Shown piece after piece: positions 8,778 through 17,466 of a stretch of DNA of 51,853 nt. The stretch is taken from the NCBI GenBank assembly GCA_030833665.1, contig JAURGT010000008.1:1-51853 (forward strand), written 5' to 3'. The DNA is from Miltoncostaeales bacterium. Its GTDB lineage: Bacteria > Actinomycetota > Thermoleophilia > Miltoncostaeales > Miltoncostaeaceae. Position 1 is the first letter of the stretch; each line of letters starts with the position of its first letter. Under the pieces are notes generated by a model, which saw nothing but the letters and a program-made list of their open reading frames with translations, had not been told where the DNA came from and ran no database searches. The position numbers were made by a program, and so were the translations under genes.

Positions 8778-9895
8778 GGTGCCCAGGTCGCAGGGCGCGG
8801 GGTGGCGCCCACCTGAGAGGTGAACTGCGCCCAGGCCGGCTTCTTCGTGCCGTTCATGCGCATCAGTCCCCCGGTCCAGAAGGGGTTGTCCTGGAGGTTG
8901 AACCAGACGGCCACCTCGACGCGCGGGTATCGGCTGGCGGCCTGCATGGTCTCGCCGACCCACGCGGCCTGCTGCGCCTCGCTGACGAAGTAGCGGTGAT
9001 AGCGGTTGTACGACGTGTGATAGCCGGTCTCCGTCACGTAGATGGGCGCGCCGGGCTTCAGCCTATCCACCAGCCGCGTGATCTGCGGGATGGTCTTCCA
9101 CGACGGCACGAAGTACGCCTTCTGCGGCGAGCCGATCGGGTAGAGGTGCATGCTCCAGGCGTCGATCGGCACCTTCTGCCGGATCATCTCCTTGGCGAAG
9201 GTGATCGTGCCCACCGAGGAATCGGTTTTCTCGCAGACCGACCCGCCGACGGGGCCAGTGACGCCACCTGTGACGATCGAGCTGGGGCTCACGGCCTTGA
9301 TCTGCGGGTAGGCGGCGGCCACCAGGGCGGAGTACTGGCGCGCGGACTCCATCACGTAGCGCCCCCTCTGCCTGCGGCACTGCGGCGACCAGAAGGTGCC
9401 GATGTTGGGCTCGTTCCAGATCTCGAGGCGCTCGACCAGCGGCAGCGTGCCGCCGGAGCCATCAGGCCACGTGCCGTTGTAACGGCGCGCGATGGCGGCT
9501 GCGAAATGCGAGGCGTCGGCCACGCGGGGCGCGGCGTTCGACTTGCCGGTGCGCGACGCCCACTCCGGCGTCCAGTAGAAGGTCATCATCGGCGTGATGT
9601 CGCGCGCGATGAGCCCCTTCAGCATTTGGTCGTAGCGCGCCCAGTCATATGCCGGGTCGGCCGGGTCGGTGGGCTCCGCAGGGCGTGTCTTCGCGACCGA
9701 GCGCCAGATGATGTCCACGCGCGACACCTTGGTGCCGGTCGACTGCAGCAGGTCGAGCCTCTGGTCGAGTGCCGGACCCGAGAGGTTGTGCAGCTGGTCG
9801 TCCTGCAGGGCCAGCTGGGCCCCCGAGGCGGGCATGGCCAGCGCGGCCGCCACGGCCATGCCTGCGATTCCCGCGATCATGCGCCGGGTCCTCAT
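8774..9895 (-). CDS. Secreted glycoside hydrolase of clan GH-A (GH39/GH5-like TIM barrel)
   Basis: 373 residues with a signal peptide (MRTRRMIAGIAGMAVAAALA, cleavage probably after ASGA near residue 26). The barrel shows the clan GH-A signature: acid/base Glu162 in RLEIWNEPN and nucleophile Glu289 in IYVTETGYHT. IDIIWR-like and YDQMLKGLIARDI segments match early barrel strands. It should hydrolyse or trim a beta-linked glycan outside the membrane; glycan operons often carry such an enzyme (compare PslG), so trimming or release of the polymer made by this locus is plausible. ATG 9895 overlaps the upstream stop (ATGA). Confidence 0.8.
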   Translation of the reverse strand: MRTRRMIAGIAGMAVAAALAMPASGAQLALQDDQLHNLSGPALDQRLDLLQSTGTKVSRVDIIWRSVAKTRPAEPTDPADPAYDWARYDQMLKGLIARDITPMMTFYWTPEWASRTGKSNAAPRVADASHFAAAIARRYNGTWPDGSGGTLPLVERLEIWNEPNIGTFWSPQCRRQRGRYVMESARQYSALVAAAYPQIKAVSPSSIVTGGVTGPVGGSVCEKTDSSVGTITFAKEMIRQKVPIDAWSMHLYPIGSPQKAYFVPSWKTIPQITRLVDRLKPGAPIYVTETGYHTSYNRYHRYFVSEAQQAAWVGETMQAASRYPRVEVAVWFNLQDNPFWTGGLMRMNGTKKPAWAQFTSQVGATPRPATWAP

Positions 9896-10968
9896 CGCAC
9901 CCTCCCCACGATGCGCACCGCGGTGGTGCGCACCGTCCTCGTGGCCTTGCCGACCTTCGCCTTGCGTGACACGCGCTCGAACACCGCCACGCGCGATCCA
10001 TCCGTGGCGATCGCCGCGATCGGGCCGTTGGCGTTGCCGATCTTCCTCGCCGCGCCTCCGCGGCTCGTGAGCACCACGCGCCCCGCGCCGATGGCGATGG
10101 CCCTTCCCCCCGCGCCGATCTGCGGTCGGGCAGCGCCCTTCCACACCACGGCGACCGCTCCCGTGGCAGCGTCGGTCCGCGTCACGCGCCATCCGCCCGC
10201 GCGCACCACGGATACCACGTAGCCGGGCATGGCGCGCACCTGCGCCACGCGCCCGCCCTGCGCCACCTCGCGGATGTCCGCCACGCCGGCGTCCGACGGG
10301 ATCCCGAGGCGGATCGATGATCCTCCCTTGTCGGCCCACGCCGCGATGCCCTGGGCAATCGAGGCCAGGCGGGGACCGGGGTTGCCCGGGATCGCGGCCG
10401 AGGTGACCCGCTCGGCGTTCTCCACCGCGTCACCCGAGCCGAGGAATGCCCCGCTCGGCCCGCCGGCGATCCACCGCACCCGCGTGCCGTCCATGCCGGC
10501 GCCGAACGGATGCGGTGCCGCGCCATCGCTGTCGCTCGACACCACCACCTCGAGGTCCTCGGCGGTGCAGCACCAGATCACCGGTCCGGCGAACGCATTG
10601 CCCGACGCCGTGAGCGCGAAGGCGCGCCGCGGACCCGCCATGCGGATGTCCACGCCGGTAAGCGGTCCGGCGCTCGTGCGCACCACCACGGGCTTGGTGT
10701 CGCCCGTGATGCGGTTGCCGCGCACGCGGGCGTGAGAGGCGTCCACCCGCCAGTAGGTGAAGGCCTTGGTCTTCGCGGGTTGGGCATCGGTCCACGCGAT
10801 GGCGCCGCCGCCCATGTCGGCGTAGATCTGGCCCCATCCGCCGATGGTCACGGCACCCGACGCGCTGCCGGCGGTGATGGCGAGGCACCCCGCCGCGACC
10901 GCCCCGGCCACCACCGCGCCGCGGATCGCGCGCGCGCGCGGCAACGAGGCATCGGCGAGGGGAGTCAT
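9892..10968 (-). CDS. Secreted protein of unknown function, probably beta-propeller or beta-solenoid
   Basis: With ATG 10968 the product has 358 residues: a signal peptide or anchor at about 17-40 (GAVVAGAVAAGCLAITAGSA), then a long Gly/Ala/Val-rich beta region with recurring short strands separated by Gly-Asp turns, as in repeat folds. I recognise no family. Adjacent Cys-Cys occurs in VIWCCTAEDL. An alternative ATG at 11052 lies ten bases after a TAGCCT box but would put about 28 residues before the signal sequence, so the shorter start is preferred. It is the first gene of the operon that continues into the GH-A hydrolase, with which it may act outside the cell. Confidence 0.55.
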   Translation of the reverse strand: MTPLADASLPRARAIRGAVVAGAVAAGCLAITAGSASGAVTIGGWGQIYADMGGGAIAWTDAQPAKTKAFTYWRVDASHARVRGNRITGDTKPVVVRTSAGPLTGVDIRMAGPRRAFALTASGNAFAGPVIWCCTAEDLEVVVSSDSDGAAPHPFGAGMDGTRVRWIAGGPSGAFLGSGDAVENAERVTSAAIPGNPGPRLASIAQGIAAWADKGGSSIRLGIPSDAGVADIREVAQGGRVAQVRAMPGYVVSVVRAGGWRVTRTDAATGAVAVVWKGAARPQIGAGGRAIAIGAGRVVLTSRGGAARKIGNANGPIAAIATDGSRVAVFERVSRKAKVGKATRTVRTTAVRIVGRVR

Positions 10969-11127
10969 GTCAGTCGGCTGCACGTGCTCTGCTCCGTCGA
11001 AGTGGATGGATGGGACCGCGACCGATGACGGGATCCGGACGGGTCGACCCATGGCGGCGACGAGGCTAGCGGAGCCCCGGGGAGCGGGGGTGGGGACCCG
11101 GTCCGTGGCCACGCCGCCCGGCGACGG

Positions 11128-12609
11128 TCACCCTCCCGCGTCGGGCGGGAGCACCGCACGCCCGCGGATCTGCTCGATGTCCGCCACCTGGGCCTGCAGC
11201 CACCGGGCGATGTCGTTCTCGTTGATCACCTGGCGGGTGGCGTCGCCGCGGGCGCGTCGCTCGGCGCGGGGCATGGTGAGGGCCTGGTGCAGCGCCTCGG
11301 CCTGCGCCTCGACGTCGAAGGGGTTGACCACCAGCGAGTAGGCCCCGATCTCCTCCACCGCGCCGACGTTCTCGGACAGGATCAGCACTCCATCGCGCTC
11401 GTTCACCAGCATGGACTCCTTCGCGACGAGGTTCATGCCGTCGAAGATCGAGTTCACGAGCATCACGTCGAAGTGCTTGTAGGCCGTGACGGCCAGCGGC
11501 AGGTTGCTCTCGAACCGCAGGTCGATGGGCATCCAGTCGGTGTTGCCGTGCTTCGTGTTGATGCGGCTCACCAGCTCGGTGATGCGCTCCACGTACTCGA
11601 CGTACTCCGGCACGTCCTGGCGCGAGGGCTGCAGCATGGCGAAGAAGGTGATGTCCTCGTGGAACTCCGGATGGCGGTCGAGGAAGATGTCGAACGCCGT
11701 GAAGCCGCGCAGGATGTTCTTCGACAGGTCGGTGCGGTCGACGCGGGCGATGAGGTGCCTGCGGCGGCGGCGAAGGAAGGTGGCCTCCTCGGCGGCTACC
11801 GGCCCCGACGTGGCCATCTCGGTGAACCCATCGGCGTCGATGGAGATCGGGTAGTGGCGCACGGCGACGGTGCGGTCGCGGTAGCGCACGGTGAGCGCCG
11901 CGTAGTCCACCTCGAGGTCGAGGAGGTCCTCGCACGAGAGCAGGAAGTTGCGTGCGTATCGCTGCGTGTGGAACGCCACGACATCGCATGAGAGCAGCCC
12001 GGCGATGATGGCGTCGCGGACGTGGGGAGGCAGCACCCGCCAGTAGTCCGGCTGCGGCCACGGGACGTGCACGAAGAAGTGCAGGAAGGCGTCGGGCACC
12101 CGAGCGCGCACCGACGCCGGGGCGGTGTAGAGGTGGTAGTCGTGGATCATCACCACGGCGTCGGGGCTCGCCGCGAGGGCATCCACCACGGCGTCGGCGA
12201 AGAGCCCATTGGCCTCGAGGTAGCCATCGCTCCACGCCAGGAGCTCCTCGTTGCGGATGTCCGGGACGTTCGAGAGGTCCCAGAGGTAGTGCTGGATGAA
12301 CCACAGCATCGGGTTGGCGACCACGTTGTAGTAGCGCTCATACACGTCCGGGTCCATCACCACGAAGCGGCCCGTGGTATCGCGTCCCGCTGAGGAGATG
12401 GGAAACGGGCCCTCGGCCTGCTCCGCGACGACGAAGTCACCCGGCTCGATCGCGGCGGATATCCACAGAGCGGGCACCAGGTCGATGAGCCCCGTCAGGG
12501 CCGTGACCAGTCCACCGCCGGATCGGACGGCCCGCATTCCCCCCTCACCATCGTCGATGAAGCCGACTGGACCGCGGTTTGACACCAGGATGAGGGGGCT
12601 GCCCTCCAT
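11128..12609 (-). CDS. otsA: Trehalose-6-phosphate synthase-like GT20 glycosyltransferase
   Basis: 493 residues, the usual OtsA length. Motifs in order: LILVSNRGPVGF at the N terminus, the sugar-phosphate loop RSGGGLVTAL, VMIHDYHLYTAP, FFVHVPWPQPDYWRVLPP, DVVAFHTQRYARNFL, ARVDRTDLSKNILRGFTAF and the nucleotide-sugar site IFDGMNLVAKE. The reaction expected is UDP-glucose plus glucose-6-phosphate giving trehalose-6-phosphate; some GT20 members instead use glycerol-3-phosphate, and no separate phosphatase gene is visible here, so the product is not certain. ATG 12609 was chosen because TACAGT ends six bases upstream. It is divergent from the M28-like operon. An osmolyte role is likely. Confidence 0.88.
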   Translation of the reverse strand: MEGSPLILVSNRGPVGFIDDGEGGMRAVRSGGGLVTALTGLIDLVPALWISAAIEPGDFVVAEQAEGPFPISSAGRDTTGRFVVMDPDVYERYYNVVANPMLWFIQHYLWDLSNVPDIRNEELLAWSDGYLEANGLFADAVVDALAASPDAVVMIHDYHLYTAPASVRARVPDAFLHFFVHVPWPQPDYWRVLPPHVRDAIIAGLLSCDVVAFHTQRYARNFLLSCEDLLDLEVDYAALTVRYRDRTVAVRHYPISIDADGFTEMATSGPVAAEEATFLRRRRRHLIARVDRTDLSKNILRGFTAFDIFLDRHPEFHEDITFFAMLQPSRQDVPEYVEYVERITELVSRINTKHGNTDWMPIDLRFESNLPLAVTAYKHFDVMLVNSIFDGMNLVAKESMLVNERDGVLILSENVGAVEEIGAYSLVVNPFDVEAQAEALHQALTMPRAERRARGDATRQVINENDIARWLQAQVADIEQIRGRAVLPPDAGG

Positions 12610-12615
12610 GCCCCT

Positions 12616-12621
12616 ACTGTA
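12616..12621 (-). promoter_or_regulatory. Putative -10 box TACAGT of otsA, leaderless
   Basis: TACAGT on the minus strand, then AGGGGC, then ATG 12609. The six-base spacing predicts a transcript that starts at or next to the start codon. Confidence 0.45.
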
Positions 12622-12622
12622 A

Positions 12623-12640
12623 TCCCCGATTTCACGGGGA
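12623..12640. promoter_or_regulatory. Dyad TCCCCG-N6-CGGGGA between divergent promoters
   Basis: A perfect 6-bp inverted repeat with a 6-base centre lies in the 60-base gap between otsA and the M28-like gene, immediately upstream of the otsA -10 box and in the -35 zone for the rightward promoter. It could be an operator acting on both genes. No regulator can be assigned. Confidence 0.35.
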
Positions 12641-12655
12641 CCGCGGCCTCGGTGC

Positions 12656-12661
12656 GATACT
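12656..12661 (+). promoter_or_regulatory. Putative -10 box GATACT of the M28-like operon
   Basis: GATACT ends eight bases before ATG 12670, the spacing seen for other operon-leading genes here. The first base departs from TANNNT, so it is weaker than the others. Confidence 0.3.
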
Positions 12662-12669
12662 GCGCCCAC

Positions 12670-14475
12670 ATGCTGAACGGGCGCCTCTACTGGCTCTCAT
12701 GGCTCGTGGCGGCGCTCGCGCTGCTCGTGGCCCTGTTGACGCTTGAAACACCCGGCGGCACTCCCGACCCGCCGCTGCCGCCCGCGTTCGACGCGATGGC
12801 CGCGCGCGGCATCGCCGCGGACATGGCCACGGTGGCCCCGGAGCGCGTGCCGGGCACCGCGGGCGATCTCACGTCGGCCAACTGGATGGTGGAGCAGATG
12901 AATGCCGTGCCGGGCGCCACCCCGGTGCGCCGCCAGCGGTTCTCGGTGATGACGCCAGGTGGCCGCGTGGTGACCGAGAACGTGTTCGTGGCGCTCCCGG
13001 CGCGCAGCGGGTCGTCCACGCAGGGTGCCCTCGTCATCTCGGCACCGCGCGACACGCCACCCGGCGTGCGCGGTGGCGAGAGCGGATCCGCGGTGCTGCT
13101 GCAGCTCGCCCGGTCGCTCGGCACGGTCGCGCGCAATCGCCCGGTGTTCATCGTCTCCACCGGTGCCTCCACCCAGGGCAATGCCGGGGCCCGCTGGTTC
13201 GCGAGCCGCTTCTCTGCCACGCCGGTGAGCGCCGCCCTGTCGCTGGATGACCCGGCGGGCACCACCGACGGCATCCACGTGTGGGATGACGCCCAGGATG
13301 GCCGCAGATCAATCCCCATGGCCGCCGCCGTGGAGCAGGCCGCCCAGCGCGCCGATGCGCCCCTCGCCGGCTATCCCGGGCCGTTCCCCCAGATGGCGGG
13401 CATGGCGGTGCCGCAGACGTCCGGCGACCAGTCGGCGTACATCGCATCGGGAATCCCGGCGGCCTCGCTCGCCGCCCGCCCGCAGGGCCCTCTCACGAGC
13501 AACGTCGCGCTTGCGAAGGAGGATTCCCTCGGCGACGCCGGGCGCACCGCCGAGACCCTTGTGGCGTCCCTGGACGAGGCCGATGCCCTTCCCGGCCCGG
13601 CCGCCGGGGTGGTGATCAACGGGCGCGAACTGCGTCCGGTGATGAGCCGCATCGTCATCCTGCTGCTGGCCCTGCCGATCCTCGTGGCGTCAATTGACCT
13701 TGCCGTGCGCCTGCGGCGCGCTGGAGTGCGGCTCGTGCCCTTCATGGCCGCCCTCCTCTGGCGCCTGCTGCCGGTGGTCGCCGCGCTGCTCGTCGGCCAC
13801 CTGCTCGTGACCGCCGGGATGCTGGCGGGGGTCGCCGGCGGATGGCCGCCGCTCGCCGAGGCCGTGCCCTTCGACCTGCCGGCGGTCGTGGCGATCCTGC
13901 TCTCGGTGGGCGCGGCCGTGCTCACGTGGGTCGCGGTGCGCCATCGGGCCATGCGCCGCGACGCCGAGGTGGCATCCCGCGCGGCCGCCGGGGTGATCGC
14001 ACTCGGGGTGTTGTGCCTGCTTCTGTGGCTCGCGAGCCCGTTCGCCCTGCTCATCGCCCTGCCCGCCGCCCACTGCGCGCTCATCGCCACCCGGGCCACC
14101 CGGCCATGGCAGGTGGTGGGGCTGGGCCTCATCGCGGTGGCACCCGCGGTGCTGCTGGTCTGGTGGGTGGCCGGCCGCATCGATCGTGGAATTCCCTACT
14201 CGGCGTGGTACCTGATCGAGACCACCGTCGCAGGCGGGCGGGGCATCCTCGGGCCGATCCTCGCGGCGGCGATGCTCGTGGCCGTGTGGAGCCTGGGCTC
14301 GCTGGTGATGTCGCGCGTGCGCCGCGGGCTCGTGGCCGCCGGCCCCTACCGCCCCGTGCCCACCGAGGACGAGCGCCTCGCGCGGCGCGGCCGTCGCCCG
14401 ATGCCATCCCTCACGCGCCGCGGGCGCAAGCGCGACGCGGCACGCGATGGCGCCGTGGGCGGCGGGCGCTCCTGA
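12670..14475 (+). CDS. M28-peptidase-like membrane protein lacking the zinc site (probable pseudoenzyme)
   Basis: 601 residues. One membrane anchor (about 10-24), an extracytoplasmic M28/Zn-exopeptidase-like domain (about 40-310), then some seven membrane helices (about 320-560) and a basic tail. The M28 fold is recognisable from spacing: VISAPRD (123-128), GGESGSAVLLQLAR (135-148), FIVSTGASTQGNAGA, LSLDD (190-194) and GDQSAYIASGIPA (252-264). At the metal positions the usual His is Pro126, the bridging Asp is Gly135, the Glu-Glu pair is Ser167-Thr168 and the last His is Gln254; only Asp128 and Asp193 remain. Catalysis by the normal mechanism is therefore unlikely. It heads a six-gene operon of glycan and membrane genes, so a binding or scaffold role outside the membrane is plausible. 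Confidence 0.75.
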   Translation: MLNGRLYWLSWLVAALALLVALLTLETPGGTPDPPLPPAFDAMAARGIAADMATVAPERVPGTAGDLTSANWMVEQMNAVPGATPVRRQRFSVMTPGGRVVTENVFVALPARSGSSTQGALVISAPRDTPPGVRGGESGSAVLLQLARSLGTVARNRPVFIVSTGASTQGNAGARWFASRFSATPVSAALSLDDPAGTTDGIHVWDDAQDGRRSIPMAAAVEQAAQRADAPLAGYPGPFPQMAGMAVPQTSGDQSAYIASGIPAASLAARPQGPLTSNVALAKEDSLGDAGRTAETLVASLDEADALPGPAAGVVINGRELRPVMSRIVILLLALPILVASIDLAVRLRRAGVRLVPFMAALLWRLLPVVAALLVGHLLVTAGMLAGVAGGWPPLAEAVPFDLPAVVAILLSVGAAVLTWVAVRHRAMRRDAEVASRAAAGVIALGVLCLLLWLASPFALLIALPAAHCALIATRATRPWQVVGLGLIAVAPAVLLVWWVAGRIDRGIPYSAWYLIETTVAGGRGILGPILAAAMLVAVWSLGSLVMSRVRRGLVAAGPYRPVPTEDERLARRGRRPMPSLTRRGRKRDAARDGAVGGGRS

Positions 14476-15425
14476 TGGGCGGGTGGCGCATGCTCTCGGT
14501 GGTGGTACCGGTGTTCGACGAGCGCGACTCGCTCGCTGCGCTCGCCGACGAGCTGCTCCCGGTGATGACGGGTATCGGAGCACCGTTCGAGGTGATCTTC
14601 GTGGACGACGGATCGCGCGACGGCGGCGACGTGGTGCTCGCGGGGCTCGCGCGCGACCATGAGTCGATCCGCGTTGTGCGCCTGCGCAGCAACTTCGGCA
14701 AGGGCGCCGCGCTCACCGCCGGGTTCCGCGAGGCGCGCGGCGACGTCGTGATCACGCTTGACGCCGACCTGCAGGACGACCCCACGGAGATCCCCCGGCT
14801 GCTCGCCGCGCTCGACGAGGGCGCCGACCTGGTGTCCGGGTGGAAGCAGAAGCGCAACGACCCGTGGAACAAGACCATGCCGTCGCGCGTGTTCAACAGC
14901 GTGGCGCGCAAGGCCAGCGGGGTGGAGCTGCATGACCTCAACTGCGGCTTCAAGGCGTATCGCATCGACGTGGTGCGCGCGCTGGCCATCCCGGGCGAGA
15001 TGTACCGGTTCATCCCGGTCATCGCCGCGTCCGAGGGCTTCCGGGTGGCCGAGGTGCCCGTGAACCACCGGGCGCGCCAGCACGGCTCGTCGAAGTATGG
15101 GTTCGAGCGCTACCTGCGTGGCCTCCTCGACCTCATCACGATCTCGTTCGTGGGGCGCTACCGCCACCGACCCATGCACTTCTTCGGCGGCCTCGGCCTG
15201 CTGCTGTTCCTCGCGGGCGTGGGCATCTCGATCTACCTCACCATCGTCAAGCTCCTCGGGGAGGCCATCGGGGGCCGCCCCTTGCTCATCCTCGGCGTGC
15301 TGCTCATCGTCGTGGGCATCCAGCTCTTCACCATCGGGCTGGTGAGCGAGCTCATCCAGCGCGGGCGCATGCGATCCGAGGAGGACGAGGCGGCCTCGCG
15401 CATCGAGCGCGTCATCGAGGGGTGA
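14475..15425 (+). CDS. GT2 family glycosyltransferase, dolichol-phosphate-mannose-synthase/DpsC type
   Basis: 316 residues. The GT-A core shows LSVVVPVFDERDSLAAL, VIFVDDGSRDGG, ALTAGFREARGDVVITLDAD with the DxD metal site (LDADLQDDP), and the acceptor-side DLNCGFKAYRIDVVRAL. Two C-terminal helices (FFGGLGLLLFLAGVGISIYL and LLILGVLLIVVGIQLFTIGL) place it in the GT2 group that loads a sugar onto polyprenyl phosphate. The expected reaction is NDP-sugar plus undecaprenyl/decaprenyl phosphate giving the lipid-phosphate sugar used by outer-face transferases. ATG 14475 overlaps the preceding TGA by one base. Confidence 0.88.
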   Translation: MGGWRMLSVVVPVFDERDSLAALADELLPVMTGIGAPFEVIFVDDGSRDGGDVVLAGLARDHESIRVVRLRSNFGKGAALTAGFREARGDVVITLDADLQDDPTEIPRLLAALDEGADLVSGWKQKRNDPWNKTMPSRVFNSVARKASGVELHDLNCGFKAYRIDVVRALAIPGEMYRFIPVIAASEGFRVAEVPVNHRARQHGSSKYGFERYLRGLLDLITISFVGRYRHRPMHFFGGLGLLLFLAGVGISIYLTIVKLLGEAIGGRPLLILGVLLIVVGIQLFTIGLVSELIQRGRMRSEEDEAASRIERVIEG

Positions 15426-16549
15426 GCCGCCCGCTGCACGTCGAGTGGGTCGGCACCTACGAGCGCTCCTATCCCCGCACGCGGGTGCTCGTGGATGGCC
15501 TGCGGGCACATGGCGCACGGGTGACGGAGCACCACCGTCCCGTGTGGGAGCGCACGCGCCACAAGGCGGGGGGCTTCCTGTCGGCCGGGCGCCTCGCGGG
15601 CGCCGGGGCGTCGTGGGCCGGCGCCTGGGCGGCGCTCGCGGTGGCCGAGCCCCGAATGCCCGGGCCCGTGGACGCCGTGGTGGCGGGCTACCCCGCGCAG
15701 CCCGACGTGGTGCCTGCGTGGGTGGTGGCACGCGCCCGCGGCGCCCTGCTGGTTGTGGACATGATGGTGTCGCTGGCCGACACCCTCGGGGATGACCGCG
15801 GGCGCACCGGGGCGGCTGCAACGAGGGCGCTTGCCGGCGCGGACCGCACCGCCCTCGCCCTCGCCGACATCGTGCTCGTGGACACCGCCGCCAACGGGGA
15901 GTTCCTCGTGCGGCGCTTCGGCGTGCGCCGCGGTTCGATCGTGGTGGCGCGGGTGGGCGCCGAGCCGGAGGCCTTCCCCGCGAGCCCGGTGCCGCGGGGC
16001 GCGTTCCATGCCCTCTGGTACGGAAAGCTCTCGCCGATGCACGGGCTCGACGTCATCCTCGATGCCGCGCGCGTCCCCGGGGCCCCGCCGATCCGGCTCG
16101 TGGGCGAGGGGCAGCTGGACGACTGGCTCGCCGGCGAGCTGCGCAGGGATCCCCCCGTCGCGCTCGAGCACGTGCCCTGGGTGCCATATGAGCGCCTTCG
16201 CGACGAGGTGGCTTCGTGCGGGGTGGTGCTGGGCATCTTCGGGCGCAGCGAGAAGGCCTCGCGGGTGGTGCCCAACAAGGTGTTCCAGGCGCTGGCCGCC
16301 GGACGCCCGGTGATCACCGCCGACACCGCAGGCATCCGCGAGGTGCTCGAGCACGGCAGGAATGCCGTGCTCGTGCCGCCGGGCGAGCCGGCTGCCCTCG
16401 CCGCCGCCCTCATCTCGATGGCCGCCGATGCCGATGCCCGCGAGCGGCTCGGCGCTGCAGCGCGGGATGCCTACGAGCGCACCGGCACGCCCGAGCGAGC
16501 GGCCGCGCCGCTGGTGGAGGCGCTGCAGCGCCGCAGGGGGAACGCATGA
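15422..16549 (+). CDS. Glycosyltransferase family 4
   Basis: 375 residues; starts at GTG 15422 inside the stop of the GT2 gene (GTGA). The GT-B C-terminal half is clear: FHALWYGKLSPMHGLDVILD, IRLVGEGQLDDWL, the K-V-F-Q nucleotide region SRVVPNKVFQALAAGRPVIT and the ADTAGIREVLEHGRNAVLVP tail. The N-terminal half (VEWVGTYERSYPRTRVLVDG) is that of GT4 enzymes acting in surface glycan synthesis. Donor and acceptor are unknown. Its partners in the operon suggest a polyprenyl-linked glycan assembled at the membrane. Confidence 0.85.
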   Translation: MSRPLHVEWVGTYERSYPRTRVLVDGLRAHGARVTEHHRPVWERTRHKAGGFLSAGRLAGAGASWAGAWAALAVAEPRMPGPVDAVVAGYPAQPDVVPAWVVARARGALLVVDMMVSLADTLGDDRGRTGAAATRALAGADRTALALADIVLVDTAANGEFLVRRFGVRRGSIVVARVGAEPEAFPASPVPRGAFHALWYGKLSPMHGLDVILDAARVPGAPPIRLVGEGQLDDWLAGELRRDPPVALEHVPWVPYERLRDEVASCGVVLGIFGRSEKASRVVPNKVFQALAAGRPVITADTAGIREVLEHGRNAVLVPPGEPAALAAALISMAADADARERLGAAARDAYERTGTPERAAAPLVEALQRRRGNA

Positions 16550-17466
16550 GCAACCGCCGCGCATGGGTGCGGTGGGGCGGCCTGGTGGCCGGGCTGGTGA
16601 TCATCGGCGCGCTGGCGTGGACGGTGGTCGATGCCTGGGATGTGGTCACGTCGTTCGACTGGCAGCCCTCGGCTGGGTGGCTGGTGCTCTCGGTGGTGCT
16701 GGCCCTGGCCTCGCTCACGCTGTCCGCGCTGGCGTACGAGGCGATCCTCGGTGGCCTGCACCGCCCCGCCCCGCCGGTGCTGGCCACGGTCTCCGCGTGG
16801 GCACGGTCGCTGCTGGGCAGGTACGTCCCGGGCAACGTGCTGATGGTCGTGGGGCGCGCCGTGATGGCCGAGGCACATGGGGTGCCGAAGCGCGTGACCG
16901 TCGCGGCCACCACGTATGAGCAGGTCATCGCCCTGGTGGCGGCGTCTCTCCTGGCGGTCGTCGCGCTCCTCGAGATCGGCTCGGGCAGCGCCGTGGGGCC
17001 CGCGGCATGGCTGGTCCTGGCCGTGCCGCTGTCGGCCGCGCTGCTGCATCCCCGGGTGTTCGGGCCGCTGTCATCGTGGGCGCTCCGGCGCGTGCGGCGC
17101 GAGCCCCTCGGCGCGCTGCTGCCCTTCGGCCGAGTGGTGCTGATGATCGGCTGGTACCTGGTCACCTCGGCGCTGCTGGGCTTCGCCGTGTGGGCCTTCA
17201 TGCGGGGCATCGGCGGCCCGGATGTGGGTGATCCCGTGGGCGTGGCCTCGGGCTTCCTGCTCGCCTTCGTGGTGTCGATGCTGGTGTTCATCGTGCCGTC
17301 GGGACTCGGCGTGCGCGACGCCATCCTGGCCCTGGTGCTCGCGCGCCAGGTGCCCGGTGGGGTGGCCGTGGCCCTGAGCGTGAGCTCGCGGCTGTTCCTC
17401 ATCGCCGTGGAGTTGGTGTTCGTGGCACTCGCCGCCGCGGCGGGACGCCGCCGGGGTGGCTCATGA
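16546..17466 (+). CDS. Lysylphosphatidylglycerol-synthase-TM-like (UPF0104) integral membrane protein
   Basis: 306 residues with about seven to eight helices, beginning at ATG 16546 within the stop of the GT4 gene. The pattern of the LPG_synthase_TM family is present: an RYVPGNVLMVVGRAVMAEA block after the second helix and the C-terminal FIVPSGLGVRDAILALVLAR, in which P-x-G-x-G-x-R/x-E is the family signature. No aminoacyl-transferase domain is attached, so it is not an MprF enzyme. Stand-alone members are often paired with glycosyltransferases and are thought to move or shield lipid-linked intermediates; here that is an inference from context. Confidence 0.8.
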   Translation: MSNRRAWVRWGGLVAGLVIIGALAWTVVDAWDVVTSFDWQPSAGWLVLSVVLALASLTLSALAYEAILGGLHRPAPPVLATVSAWARSLLGRYVPGNVLMVVGRAVMAEAHGVPKRVTVAATTYEQVIALVAASLLAVVALLEIGSGSAVGPAAWLVLAVPLSAALLHPRVFGPLSSWALRRVRREPLGALLPFGRVVLMIGWYLVTSALLGFAVWAFMRGIGGPDVGDPVGVASGFLLAFVVSMLVFIVPSGLGVRDAILALVLARQVPGGVAVALSVSSRLFLIAVELVFVALAAAAGRRRGGS

